Below, one piece after another: positions 1 through 8,439 of a stretch of DNA of 43,628 nt. The notes under the pieces are model-generated. The model ran no database searches. It was not told where the DNA came from and saw only the letters and a program-made list of their open reading frames with translations. Source of the stretch: Chitinophaga pinensis (GTDB lineage: Bacteria > Bacteroidota > Bacteroidia > SXHM01); assembly GCA_945870105.1 (NCBI GenBank), contig CAMBRL010000012.1, positions 1-43,628 on the forward strand, written 5' to 3'. Within the stretch, counting starts at the first letter, position 1. Each line of letters begins with the position of its first letter. Both the position numbers and the translations under genes were made by a program.

Positions 1-33
1 GAGGCAGAGGCGCGCGTCGCGCGCCTCTGCCTC
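1..33. repeat. Perfect GC-rich palindrome at the window edge
   Basis: Two perfectly complementary 16-nt arms surround a single T. The left arm is purine-rich, starts GAGG and reaches a GCGC-rich apex. It may extend beyond the window. It resembles the palindrome at 169-215 in layout (GAGG outer end, GCGC apex) but not in arm sequence. It could act as a terminator for an upstream gene, although no T-tract follows. Confidence 0.8.
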
Positions 34-57
34 CTCTCCCATAATCCGCGCAATACT

Positions 58-149
58 GTCATTCCGAAGGAGCATTCCGCGACTGAGGAATCTCTTAAAA
101 TGAAACCGCTTCATAAAATAAGATTCCTCGCTGAAACGCTCGGAATGAC
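58..149. repeat. Dispersed repeat family A, inverted pair
   Basis: A copy at 58-94 (GTCATTCC at its left end, GGAATCTC at its right) faces an inverted copy at 121-149. Within each copy ATTCC can pair with GGAAT, so each arm is itself a hairpin and the two arms also pair with each other. No credible gene lies here; an open frame from 100 is made of repeat sequence. Confidence 0.75.
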
Positions 150-168
150 AGCGCTTAATGGTGGTATA

Positions 169-215
169 GAGGAGGGAGAAGAGAAGGCGCAAAGCGCCTT
201 CTCTTCTCCCTCCTC
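169..215. repeat. Perfect 22-bp palindrome with AAA loop
   Basis: The stem 169-190 pairs without mismatch with 194-215 around an AAA loop. The left arm is almost pure purine and ends in GGCGC. The overall plan matches the palindrome at 1-33. It lies between two family A repeats. Confidence 0.8.
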
Positions 216-234
216 CCTTAAACCCGTGCACCCT

Positions 235-360
235 GTCATTCCGAAGGAGCTTTTCGCGACTGAGGAATCTCATCTTGCAAAACGGATGCAAACTTTTCGC
301 GACTGAGGAATCTCATCTTATGAAGCACCATTAAAATGAAAAAGCACACTGAGGAATCTC
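235..360 (+). repeat. Family A repeats: one full copy and two 5'-truncated copies
   Basis: A full copy at 235-271 is followed in the same orientation by a copy lacking its 5' part (293-314) and a still shorter one (348-360). All end in the same ACTGAGGAATCTC segment. Progressive 5' truncation of direct copies suggests local duplication and decay. The rest of the interval up to the start codon at 422 holds nothing else that I recognise. Confidence 0.7.
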
Positions 361-421
361 ATCTCATGAAACAAATGATTTTAGTTATTATTGTCCAATC
401 AAATAAGAGCCACTATACCCC

Positions 422-2890
422 ATGTCCCTCTACGCCAAACTCCAACTCGCCCGCAGCGAAGAAGATGTAAAAGATGCCTACATAAAGGCACTGGGGTTAA
501 AAGACTACAGTAAAAACCTGTTGGATATACAAACCAAAGAGATATGGTTTGAGGCAAAGGACAACAGCAACATATCAACCTACGCCATGTTTACGCAGCT
601 CATGCACTATGTGCAGCAGGCGTTGAATAAAGGCGAAACACTACCACCTTTTCTTGCCGTAATTGATACCAAAAAAGCGGCAATAATGAAGAGTGCCGAT
701 GTAATACCCTTTCTTGAAAAGAAAACAATTAAGTGGGGTAAGAGTGCCAGCAGCTATACACAGGAAGCCCTTGATGCTGTTTCAACACACATAGGCACCC
801 ACTTTGTTTCTTTTAAAATTGAAACACACGAAGAGGAGTTTATCAGCACTATTAAAGATGCTATTTTAAAAGGCGATATAATAAGGACGCAGATAACGCC
901 CGACAACCTGAAACAGGTGTTTGATAAATGGGTACAAATGATAGGGCGCGAAATTAAAGGTGTGCCCGATGATAAATATGCGTTGTTATTTTTTGCTGAC
1001 ATTATGCACGATGGCACCACCGCTACGCATGATGATTTAACAGCACAATTATTACACAGAGGAACTTCACCCGTGTTTACCCTTGAAGGAAAAATCTATG
1101 AATTAGGAAATAAAGAAGGCTACCGCCAGTTCTGGGCTATTTATCATAAGCCCCCGAAATCTGAATACCGCAACTATTTATTAGAAAGGCGCGACAGCCT
1201 TATACCGCTGGACGAGCGCAGCTTTAAAGGTGCATACTACACTCCGCTTAATGTAGTGGACAAAGCATACGATAAGTTAGCCGAAACATTGGGCAAAAAC
1301 TGGCAGCGCGAATACATTGTTTGGGACATGTGCTGTGGTGTAGGAAACTTAGAAGTAAAGCACAGCAACCCGCGCAATATTTATATGAGCACGCTCGACA
1401 GCGAAGATGTAGATGTAATGCGTGCCACCAAAACCTGCGTTGCTGCGCAACGCTTTCAATACGATTACCTGAACGATGATATTACCGATGACGGACGCAT
1501 AGATTATACCCTTACCAATAAAATACCCGAAGGTTTGCGCAAAGCAATTGCAGATGGTAAAAAGCTTTTGGTGCTGATTAATCCGCCTTATGCGGAGAGT
1601 GGTAGCGGTATAGGAATGGGGGATAAGAATAAAAAGGAAGTTGAGCAAACAAAGATTAATGCCTTAATGAAAACTCAGGAATTGGGTTACGCTAGTAAGG
1701 AACTCTTTGTCCAGTTCATGGTCCGTATCGCAAAAGAAATCCCTAATGCAACATTAGCCATGTTTAGTACTTTGAAATATGTAAACGCGCCTAATTTTGA
1801 AGAATTTAGAAAAGAGTGGAATGCAAAATATCTCGGTGGCTTTATAGTTCATAGTAAGTCATTTGATGGTTTAAATGGAGATTTTCCTATTGGCTTTCTT
1901 ATTTGGAAAACAGATCAACTTGCCCGAAACAAACAACCATTAATTGAGATTACAACGGAGGTTTTAAATAAGAAGACACAGCCAATTGGTGAAAAGCAAT
2001 TTTTTAACTTACCAAATAAAAGTTTTTTAAACGTATGGATGGAAAAGTCAAAAACCAATAATGAACTTGCCTTGCCTTTATCAAATGCCACCACTGTTTC
2101 AAAAAATCCAAGAATAAAAATGTCTTGTGACAACATGAAAGGTTTTTTATTCGCGGGTAATAATGATTTTCAAAACGCACCAACTGGAACATTAATTACT
2201 TCATCAATCTACACAGGTCGTAACGGTGGTGGTGTTTACATAAATGATAAAAACCTTTGGCAAGCCGCAGTAGTATTTACTGTTCGTTTACTGATTAAGC
2301 ATACTTGGATAAATCACAACGACCAATTTTTACAACCAACTGAACCCTTAACCGAAGAATTTAAAAGCGATTGTTTAATTTGGATGTTGTTTCATGGTAA
2401 GAATCTAACCGCCAGCGCCAATGATTTAGAATGGAACGGTAAAACATGGAGTATAGTAAACCACTTTATACCCTATACCGAAGCAGAGGTAAATGCCCCC
2501 GACAGATTTGAAAGTGATTTTATGGTGCAGTATTTAAATTCCTTACCTATGCTTCAACAAGCTCAGCATGACGAAGGACAGGCTGTCACCCTGAGCCTGT
2601 CGAAGGGCCGATTGAATGAAAATCTGTCAAAAGAAGCCCGCAAAGTTTATGATGAAGGCAAACTATTATGGCAAGCTTACTTTGCCCACACCGATAACCG
2701 CAACGTGCGTGATGAATTAAAATTAAACCGTGCCGATGTAGGTTGGTATCAAATACGCAAAGCCCTGCAAGCCCGCAACAGCAATAGTGATTATGCCCCC
2801 GTTAGTTTCAAACCCTTTGAAGAGGCGTATAAAGCATTAACAGAGAAGTTGCAGCCGATGGTTTATGAGTTGGGGTTTTTGAAAATATGA
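422..2890 (+). CDS. Type IIG-like N6-adenine DNA methyltransferase, possible restriction-modification fusion
   Basis: An 822-residue protein predicted to methylate adenine in DNA. Visible methyltransferase elements, in order, are GAYYTP (about residues 270-275), the SAM-binding motif DMCCGVG (302-308) and the catalytic NPPY (387-390). Residues about 480-700 are probably the target-recognition region. Near the N-terminus D35 followed by E44-A-K46 fits a PD-(D/E)XK nuclease motif, which would make this a single-chain restriction-modification enzyme; that is inference from a short motif. No separate nuclease or specificity gene is adjacent. DNA from about 1620 to 2340 looks more AT-rich than either side, as expected if recognition domains are exchanged. 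Residues 722-729 (VTLSLSKG) are encoded by a dispersed repeat inserted in frame. The start codon follows a repeat-filled leader without a Shine-Dalgarno sequence. Confidence 0.8.
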   Translation: MSLYAKLQLARSEEDVKDAYIKALGLKDYSKNLLDIQTKEIWFEAKDNSNISTYAMFTQLMHYVQQALNKGETLPPFLAVIDTKKAAIMKSADVIPFLEKKTIKWGKSASSYTQEALDAVSTHIGTHFVSFKIETHEEEFISTIKDAILKGDIIRTQITPDNLKQVFDKWVQMIGREIKGVPDDKYALLFFADIMHDGTTATHDDLTAQLLHRGTSPVFTLEGKIYELGNKEGYRQFWAIYHKPPKSEYRNYLLERRDSLIPLDERSFKGAYYTPLNVVDKAYDKLAETLGKNWQREYIVWDMCCGVGNLEVKHSNPRNIYMSTLDSEDVDVMRATKTCVAAQRFQYDYLNDDITDDGRIDYTLTNKIPEGLRKAIADGKKLLVLINPPYAESGSGIGMGDKNKKEVEQTKINALMKTQELGYASKELFVQFMVRIAKEIPNATLAMFSTLKYVNAPNFEEFRKEWNAKYLGGFIVHSKSFDGLNGDFPIGFLIWKTDQLARNKQPLIEITTEVLNKKTQPIGEKQFFNLPNKSFLNVWMEKSKTNNELALPLSNATTVSKNPRIKMSCDNMKGFLFAGNNDFQNAPTGTLITSSIYTGRNGGGVYINDKNLWQAAVVFTVRLLIKHTWINHNDQFLQPTEPLTEEFKSDCLIWMLFHGKNLTASANDLEWNGKTWSIVNHFIPYTEAEVNAPDRFESDFMVQYLNSLPMLQQAQHDEGQAVTLSLSKGRLNENLSKEARKVYDEGKLLWQAYFAHTDNRNVRDELKLNRADVGWYQIRKALQARNSNSDYAPVSFKPFEEAYKALTEKLQPMVYELGFLKI
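2577..2608 (+). repeat. Dispersed repeat (family B) inside the methyltransferase gene
   Basis: The segment 2585-2608 begins GTCACCCTGAG and ends CGAAGGGC, the same element as at 40810-40833 apart from two bases. GACAGGCT (2577-2584) can pair with AGCCTGTC (2594-2601). The insertion keeps the reading frame open and adds roughly a dozen residues between the recognition region and the C-terminal part. Confidence 0.75.
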
Positions 2891-2941
2891 AATGATGACT
2901 AAAAGATGCCAACGGCATCACACGTTTATAGAAATAATAAA

Positions 2942-4519
2942 ATGAAAAAACTCCTCCTCTTTTATTTGGTTTTTCTTTTCGTTCAAATGGCAAACGCACA
3001 ACCTGTAAATACCAACATCAGCAACGGAGTAATCTTTGATGGCGAACCTTACCTTGCCATTAACCCTACCAACAATCAAAACTTAGTAGCAGCATGGATG
3101 GGCATGAAATTTACAAACGGATTGTTTCGCATTGCTATAAAAACACGCGCAAGTTTTGATGGCGGAACAACATGGAGTACAGCCGCTGTACTTCCCCATT
3201 TTGGCAGCAGTTATGGCTCTGTCGATGTATCTATGGCTTTTGAAAAAAACGGATTGTTATATATTTCTTATATTGATTACAGGCAGGTGCCCGACAGTGG
3301 AGGAATATATGTAGCCCGCTCACTCAACGGGGGCTTAAGCTGGGATACACCTTCCAAGGCATTTGATATGTACGATGTTATAAATAAGCGCCCTATTGAT
3401 CGTCCCTGGCTGGTGGTTGATAATTCTAACACCGCAAACGAAGGAACACTTTACATCACCACCAAACCTGCACCCTGGATTGCACCGCCCAACCGCAATT
3501 ACTTTAAAGCCTCAGCCGATAGCGGACAAACCTGGACTGCCATTGCAAACCTTGACGGAGGAACTCACCTGATTGGCAATGCCATTGCAGCCCCAATGGC
3601 AGCACCTGCCACTACTGTAAACGGAAAATTTTGTGCCATATATCCAAGCTATGTCAGCTCACAAAATATTTATCCTGCCTATTACTTTGCAAGTTCTGCA
3701 AATCAGGGACAAAGCTTTTCATACTCCACCGTTTATGCTGCCCTGCCTGCTGCCAACGATACTAATTTTAAAAACGGTTATCAGCTCATTACTCATCCTT
3801 CAGATGCTAACAAACTATTATTCTTAACCCCTGATGCACAAAACGGAGATGCCGATATTAAGGCATTTCGCAGCAACGATGAAGGACAAACATGGAGTAG
3901 CCCCGTTCGTGTAAATGATGATGCGCTTGCAAACGGAAAAGGACAGGACATGGTATGGGGCGCTTATAACGAACAGGGAAATATAGCCGTTACATGGCGC
4001 GACAGGCGCAATTCAGGAACCAATGGTTTCTGGAGTGCCGGCTATGATTTTTATTATGCCACCAGCATTGATAACGGACAAACATTCTCTCCCAATCAAA
4101 AACTATCGAGCGAGTTTATTGAGTTTGATTCGCTTATCGCAGAAAACGGAAATGATTTTATGAGCTGCACCTATAGTGGCGATACACTTTACAGCGTGTG
4201 GGGCGATACCCGCAGCACTAAAATGAATATCTGGTTTGTAAAAACCATTGTCAGCAGTAATACCAACGTAACAGTAACCTTATTAGATGGTGACAAAAAC
4301 AGATGGAGTATTTTCCCAAATCCTGCAAGCGAAGAATTGAATGTTGCCGTTTCACCCGAAATGATTGGCAATGAAATTTCGGTTTATACTTCTGAAGGAA
4401 AAAAAATAATGCAGACAATAATTACTGACAGAAATACAAATCTTAAAACAAATAGTTTTGCAAAGGGTATTTACTTTATTGAAGCAGGCAATGAAGTGCA
4501 GCGCTTTATAAAAGAATAG
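2942..4519 (+). CDS. Secreted Asp-box (BNR/sialidase-like) propeller protein with T9SS sorting domain
   Basis: A 525-residue exported protein. The start at 2942 is preferred over the in-frame ATG at 2906 because it places MKKLLLFYLVFLF directly as a signal peptide ending near ANAQ. At least five Asp-box motifs are visible (SFDGGTTW, SLNGGLSW, SADSGQTW, SNDEGQTW, SIDNGQTF), the hallmark of sialidase-type beta-propellers. I do not see the arginine triad needed to call it a sialidase. The last 75 or so residues (FPNPASEELNV then GIYFIEA) are a type A T9SS sorting domain, so the protein is probably secreted or anchored at the cell surface. It starts 51 bp after the methyltransferase gene and is followed 21 bp later by a hydroxylase gene. 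Confidence 0.85.
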   Translation: MKKLLLFYLVFLFVQMANAQPVNTNISNGVIFDGEPYLAINPTNNQNLVAAWMGMKFTNGLFRIAIKTRASFDGGTTWSTAAVLPHFGSSYGSVDVSMAFEKNGLLYISYIDYRQVPDSGGIYVARSLNGGLSWDTPSKAFDMYDVINKRPIDRPWLVVDNSNTANEGTLYITTKPAPWIAPPNRNYFKASADSGQTWTAIANLDGGTHLIGNAIAAPMAAPATTVNGKFCAIYPSYVSSQNIYPAYYFASSANQGQSFSYSTVYAALPAANDTNFKNGYQLITHPSDANKLLFLTPDAQNGDADIKAFRSNDEGQTWSSPVRVNDDALANGKGQDMVWGAYNEQGNIAVTWRDRRNSGTNGFWSAGYDFYYATSIDNGQTFSPNQKLSSEFIEFDSLIAENGNDFMSCTYSGDTLYSVWGDTRSTKMNIWFVKTIVSSNTNVTVTLLDGDKNRWSIFPNPASEELNVAVSPEMIGNEISVYTSEGKKIMQTIITDRNTNLKTNSFAKGIYFIEAGNEVQRFIKE

Positions 4520-4540
4520 AACATTGAATTAAAGCATTTG

Positions 4541-5719
4541 ATGCGCGTGCTTAAACAAATCTGGAATTTTGAAATTACTACTGAGCAGGCTGCTAAGTTT
4601 ACCTGGCTGCCTGTGCTCATTATTATTTTATCAGCCGGGTATATAGCCATGGAACTGCTCATCCTGCCTTCCCTTCCTGAATTTTTAACCGTTTCAGAAT
4701 TTAAAGATTACCTGAATCAAAATGATGCTGATAAAAATAACACTGTACTTATTTTATTCGTTTCATTGCTCATCATCACCTTTTTAACACGGCAGTTTGT
4801 ATCGGTTTACGGCTTTTTTATAAAAAGTAAAATAACTAACCGTGCACTTGTTTACCGCAGTTTTCTGGTATACACAACCTCAGGAATTATTGGTCTGGCA
4901 GCAAGTATAGTGCTTCTGCTTGCAGGTGGATTAATCTTTCTTGCATCAGGCTACAGCTTTGCAGATGGCGCTATGTTTATTACAAAAACCGAAACATATC
5001 TTTCAGCCGGCATCAGCAGGTATATACCAACACTGTTTGTCACGCATTCCAAAATTTTAGCGCTATTGCTTACCCTTACTGTGTATTCATTTACTGCCTA
5101 TTTTATGCATTACCTTACACACGTATCCCGCTTTTTGTGGCATGTGGCGCATGGGCCGCATCACCTCCCCGAATTCCTGCATCCTATTGGCGTGCCGCTT
5201 GCCTTTACCTTTGATATTGTTTTACTTCTTCCCAAAATTATTTCAATGGCCGTACTTTCTAAATTGTTTTACACCGAACCACTTATTTTAGAAATGGGCA
5301 TCTACTCATTGCTGATGTATAATTTTGAAATATTCAATCATACTACGGTGCATTACAACTTTATAAGAAAGTATGCCTTGCTGCGTTTTCTTACCCAGTT
5401 CTTTGGTGGTCATGGTGCTTACCATTATGTTCACCACTCCTCTGCCAAAGAGCACCAGATGGCAAATTTGGGAGGAGGAATGTTTTTGGTATGGGACCGC
5501 ATTTTCGGAACGTTTGTAGATCCTCCTGTTCAGCCTCCTGCAATCGGCTGGACTAATAATCCTGCTATTTACATGAACCCGCTGCGTGTTATTTTTGGAG
5601 GCCCTGCCCGTATTATTTATGAATTGCGGATGAACAAAAACTGGAAAACACGCTTTCTCATTCTCTTCGGACCTATTAACTATGAGCCGGAGATTAGTAT
5701 TAACTACATAAAAAAGTAG
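4541..5719 (+). CDS. Fatty acid hydroxylase / sterol desaturase family membrane protein
   Basis: A 392-residue integral membrane protein of the diiron fatty acid hydroxylase superfamily. The histidine clusters expected to hold two irons are present: H190-xxx-H194, H201-xx-H204 with H207-H208, and H295-xx-H298-H299. Several hydrophobic segments precede and separate them. The ATG at 4541 is chosen over an in-frame TTG at 4538. The family oxidises lipid C-H bonds (sterols, fatty acids, carotenoids, alkylglycerols); the substrate cannot be told from sequence. A second family member lies at 38071-39291, with different length and spacing, so the two are not recent duplicates. Confidence 0.85.
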   Translation: MRVLKQIWNFEITTEQAAKFTWLPVLIIILSAGYIAMELLILPSLPEFLTVSEFKDYLNQNDADKNNTVLILFVSLLIITFLTRQFVSVYGFFIKSKITNRALVYRSFLVYTTSGIIGLAASIVLLLAGGLIFLASGYSFADGAMFITKTETYLSAGISRYIPTLFVTHSKILALLLTLTVYSFTAYFMHYLTHVSRFLWHVAHGPHHLPEFLHPIGVPLAFTFDIVLLLPKIISMAVLSKLFYTEPLILEMGIYSLLMYNFEIFNHTTVHYNFIRKYALLRFLTQFFGGHGAYHYVHHSSAKEHQMANLGGGMFLVWDRIFGTFVDPPVQPPAIGWTNNPAIYMNPLRVIFGGPARIIYELRMNKNWKTRFLILFGPINYEPEISINYIKK

Positions 5720-5764
5720 CAAAGCTGCCGTACATTAATCTTCACAGCATTCTCTTTTCCGCTA

Positions 5765-6334
5765 ATGGAATATCAGCAAGATAAAACCTTTGATAAACAA
5801 AACTTCACCACAACCCCGGTTACCAAAGGCGAGTACGAAAACTGCGTATTTAAAAACTGCGAATTCTCCAATGCCGACCTTACTGATGTAAAGTTTATTG
5901 ACTGTAAGTTTATAGCTTGTAATTTAAGTCTTGCAAGACTGTTGAGAACAACATTCCGCGATGTCACCTTTAAAGATTGCAAAATGCTGGGTCTGCACTT
6001 TGATAAGTGTAATGAGTTTGGATTAAGCGTTAGCTTTGACACCTGCAATCTCAGTCATTCATCATTTTACAAAACAAAAATCAAGAAGACAATTTTTAAA
6101 AATGCACAAATGCACGAAGTGGATTTTACCGAGTGTGATTTAACAGCAACTGTTTTTGATAACTGTGATTTGCTGAATGCAAAGTTTGAAAATACCTTGT
6201 TACAAAAAACAGATTTGCGCTCCGCTTTTAATTATACCATCAACCCGGAAAGCAATAAAATAAAAAAAGCACGCTTCTCTCTCTCAGGTGTAGCAGGACT
6301 TTTGGATAAATACGATATTGAAATTGAACGCTGA
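5765..6334 (+). CDS. Pentapeptide-repeat protein
   Basis: A 189-residue cytoplasmic protein made largely of A(D/N)LxxxxF-type pentapeptide repeats from about residue 20 to 150 (FKNCEFSNADLTDVKFIDC and similar), which fold into a right-handed quadrilateral beta-helix. Length and repeat style resemble the Qnr/McbG group that protects DNA gyrase, but many pentapeptide proteins of this size have other or unknown roles, so a quinolone or gyrase role is only a possibility. The gene is 19 bp upstream of the DUF3817 gene and is probably co-transcribed with it. Confidence 0.85.
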   Translation: MEYQQDKTFDKQNFTTTPVTKGEYENCVFKNCEFSNADLTDVKFIDCKFIACNLSLARLLRTTFRDVTFKDCKMLGLHFDKCNEFGLSVSFDTCNLSHSSFYKTKIKKTIFKNAQMHEVDFTECDLTATVFDNCDLLNAKFENTLLQKTDLRSAFNYTINPESNKIKKARFSLSGVAGLLDKYDIEIER

Positions 6335-6352
6335 TAATAAATATAAACCTAA

Positions 6353-6658
6353 ATGAAATCCCTTTTAAAAACCAACACCGGACGCTTCAGAATACTTGCC
6401 TTTCTCGAGGGCGTTTCACTCATAGCATTAATGTTCATTGGCGTTCCGCTCAAATACATGTCAGGCAACCCTGCCTTGGTAAAATCAATTGGCCCCGTTC
6501 ACGGTCTGTTGTTTGTGCTCTATGTTGCCTTCGCATTCAGTCTGGCAGCAGAGCACCAATGGAAGTTTACCCAAACCACCTGGAAAGTTTTACTGGCCTC
6601 TTTCATCCCTTTCGGAACATTTTATATTGACCATACCATTCTCAGTAAAATTGAATAG
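6353..6658 (+). CDS. DUF3817 small integral membrane protein
   Basis: A 101-residue protein with about three hydrophobic segments. The FLEGVSLIALMF and GPVHGLLFVLYV segments match the DUF3817 family, whose function is not established. Its stop codon abuts the ATG of the next gene (TAG immediately followed by ATG), which indicates translational coupling. Confidence 0.8.
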   Translation: MKSLLKTNTGRFRILAFLEGVSLIALMFIGVPLKYMSGNPALVKSIGPVHGLLFVLYVAFAFSLAAEHQWKFTQTTWKVLLASFIPFGTFYIDHTILSKIE

Positions 6659-7189
6659 ATGAAATCACACCTGTTGTTATTTTGTTTTTCATTTTTTGTT
6701 TTAGCCTGCAGCAACAGCAACACTGAACAACATGCTGTATCAGCCGATACAACTGTTCAAATTTCTGCTTTGCCGCTATCAGTTCCTGTTGATACTGTTA
6801 AACAAGTTGTTGTCAAAGTTGATACAACCGTTGTTAAACCCAAAGCTAATTCTGTGAAAAAACAAATTCAGAAAAGAGCAGGTGAAATGGTTTCCGATGC
6901 CAAATTAAATGGTGAACCAATTTTAATGCAGGAAGAAATACTTCCTCAAACACTTTCCGAAAATCCCGACATGATAAAAGAATTAGTAAAGTCGCATTAT
7001 CTGAATCAGGAAAGAAATTTCCCCCGTTCCATTGCAGATAACTTTGAAAAGGGCGCTTCAACCGAGCGAATTCATTATCCCCGTTTAAACTATATAGTAG
7101 AGGTGTTTAAAGATAGATATGCAACAAAACCTTATAAAACTTTAGGCTATTCGGCCCGCAAAGAAAATGATAGTATCATAGTTGAATAG
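6659..7189 (+). CDS. Hypothetical lipoprotein
   Basis: A 176-residue protein starting with a lipoprotein signal whose lipobox ends FVLAC (Cys17). A low-complexity V/T/D/K stretch follows, then a C-terminal part (about residues 85-176) without a family I recognise. It starts directly on the stop of the DUF3817 gene. Likely located on the periplasmic side of a membrane or at the surface. Confidence 0.7.
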   Translation: MKSHLLLFCFSFFVLACSNSNTEQHAVSADTTVQISALPLSVPVDTVKQVVVKVDTTVVKPKANSVKKQIQKRAGEMVSDAKLNGEPILMQEEILPQTLSENPDMIKELVKSHYLNQERNFPRSIADNFEKGASTERIHYPRLNYIVEVFKDRYATKPYKTLGYSARKENDSIIVE

Positions 7190-7212
7190 AATAAAAGCAT
7201 TCTAATTCTTAA

Positions 7213-7752
7213 ATGAAGAACGAGCCTGACTTCACACGAAAGCTGATAAACTCTTTTGAAAAAGCAGCAGAACAAAAAGTAATTTCAAAAGGACAGTTTC
7301 TTATTAAAGAAGGGGAGGTGGAAAAAAACCTTTACTTTGTTATGGCAGGCGCCATAAGAGTTTTTTATTTATCAGAGTTTGAAGAGCAGACCATACGCTT
7401 TGGTTACGAAGGCTCGTTTATTAATTCACTGTCATCCTTTCTTAAAGGCACACCTTCCGAGTTTTACATACAGGCCATTCGCAAAACAACGGTTAAATTT
7501 ATTTCAAAAGAAAAGCTTCAGGAGTTGGTGAATGAAGACAACCAGAGCCAGCAACAATATATACAGCTGCTTGAAGCCCTCGTTACCCAGCAGATCGACC
7601 GTGAAGTAGATTTAATGATAACCTCACCTGTTGAAAGGTTAAACCGTGTGTTGCAACGCAGCCCAAATCTGTTTCAGCACATTCCGCTTAAATATATTGC
7701 CTCTTATCTGCGCATGACACCTGAGACATTAAGCCGCATCCGGAATTCTTGA
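7213..7752 (+). CDS. Crp/Fnr-family transcriptional regulator
   Basis: A 179-residue protein with an N-terminal cyclic-nucleotide-binding-type beta-roll (GQFLIKEGEVEKNLYFVMAG, about residues 27-46) and a C-terminal helix-turn-helix ending PLKYIASYLRMTPETLSRIR. This is the usual layout of the short Crp/Fnr proteins common in Bacteroidota. The phosphate-binding Arg-Ser/Thr signature of true cAMP receptors is not evident, so the ligand is open and a link with the adenylate cyclases at 15390-21839 cannot be claimed. The C-terminal tail is a few residues shorter than usual. It lies 23 bp after the lipoprotein gene. Confidence 0.85.
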   Translation: MKNEPDFTRKLINSFEKAAEQKVISKGQFLIKEGEVEKNLYFVMAGAIRVFYLSEFEEQTIRFGYEGSFINSLSSFLKGTPSEFYIQAIRKTTVKFISKEKLQELVNEDNQSQQQYIQLLEALVTQQIDREVDLMITSPVERLNRVLQRSPNLFQHIPLKYIASYLRMTPETLSRIRNS

Positions 7753-7809
7753 TTTCAATCAATAACCACAAAAAAAGGTTCTCCAATCTTTGCATAAAAA
7801 TTTAAACCC

Positions 7810-8358
7810 ATGCAAACAACCAACAACCTTTTAATTGACGAGCTGCTCGTAATTATTGAAGACACTAACAGTGCAGTAAAAAAATTCAAAGAACTTTCTT
7901 TAACTCAGCTCAACTATAAAAAGAGCCCCGAATCATGGAGTATACTGGAATGTATAGAACACCTTAACCTCTATGGCGATTTCTATTTACCCGAAATTCA
8001 GAAACAGATTCTTAAAGCAGAAAAAGTTTCAATCGCTTCAACCGTTAAAAGTGGATTGCTTGGAAATTACTTTGCCAACCTCATGAAGGTAAAGAACGGT
8101 GAAGTCAAAAAGATGCAATCGCCCAAGGATAAAAATCCGGCTAATTCTCATTTAACTGTTACTACAATAGACAGATTTCTAAAGCAGCAGGAATTACTGA
8201 AATCGCTAATACTGCAATCAAAAAAAATTGACCTTACCAAAACAAAAACTGCAATTTCAATCAGCAGCTTGATAAAGCTAAGGCTGGGTGATACCTTTCG
8301 TTTTCTTGTTTTTCATATTGAAAGACACATGCAGCAGGCCGATAAAGTGCTGAGGTAA
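7810..8358 (+). CDS. DinB-like four-helix-bundle protein
   Basis: A 182-residue protein with the DinB/YfiT-type helical bundle. The first metal-binding histidine is in WSILECIEHLN, and the last two are in the C-terminal HIERHMQQ motif (HxxxH spacing), as in metal-dependent DinB-family enzymes. Members act as thiol transferases or have unknown roles; no substrate can be given here. Confidence 0.8.
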   Translation: MQTTNNLLIDELLVIIEDTNSAVKKFKELSLTQLNYKKSPESWSILECIEHLNLYGDFYLPEIQKQILKAEKVSIASTVKSGLLGNYFANLMKVKNGEVKKMQSPKDKNPANSHLTVTTIDRFLKQQELLKSLILQSKKIDLTKTKTAISISSLIKLRLGDTFRFLVFHIERHMQQADKVLR

Positions 8359-8439
8359 TTGTTCCTCATATTAGTTACCTTAGCAGTATCAATAAGCAAT
8401 AAAGAGTTGCAGCATTGGTAAACACTTTCTTTACCGCTC

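Noticed and set aside
100-306. Open frame of 68 codons in the first 400 bases
   Set aside because: It runs through family A repeats and a perfect palindrome; the sequence is explained by the repeats and has no coding features.
2942-4519. True sialidase
   Set aside because: Asp boxes only show the propeller fold; the catalytic arginine triad and Tyr/Glu pair could not be identified.
5306-5722. Minus-strand open frame of 138 codons opposite the first hydroxylase
   Set aside because: It lies entirely within the conserved hydroxylase gene and has no recognisable protein features.
7213-7752. cAMP receptor partner for the two adenylate cyclases
   Set aside because: The protein has the Crp/Fnr fold but I do not see the Arg-Ser/Thr phosphate-binding signature of cAMP receptors, and it is about 8 kb away on the other strand.
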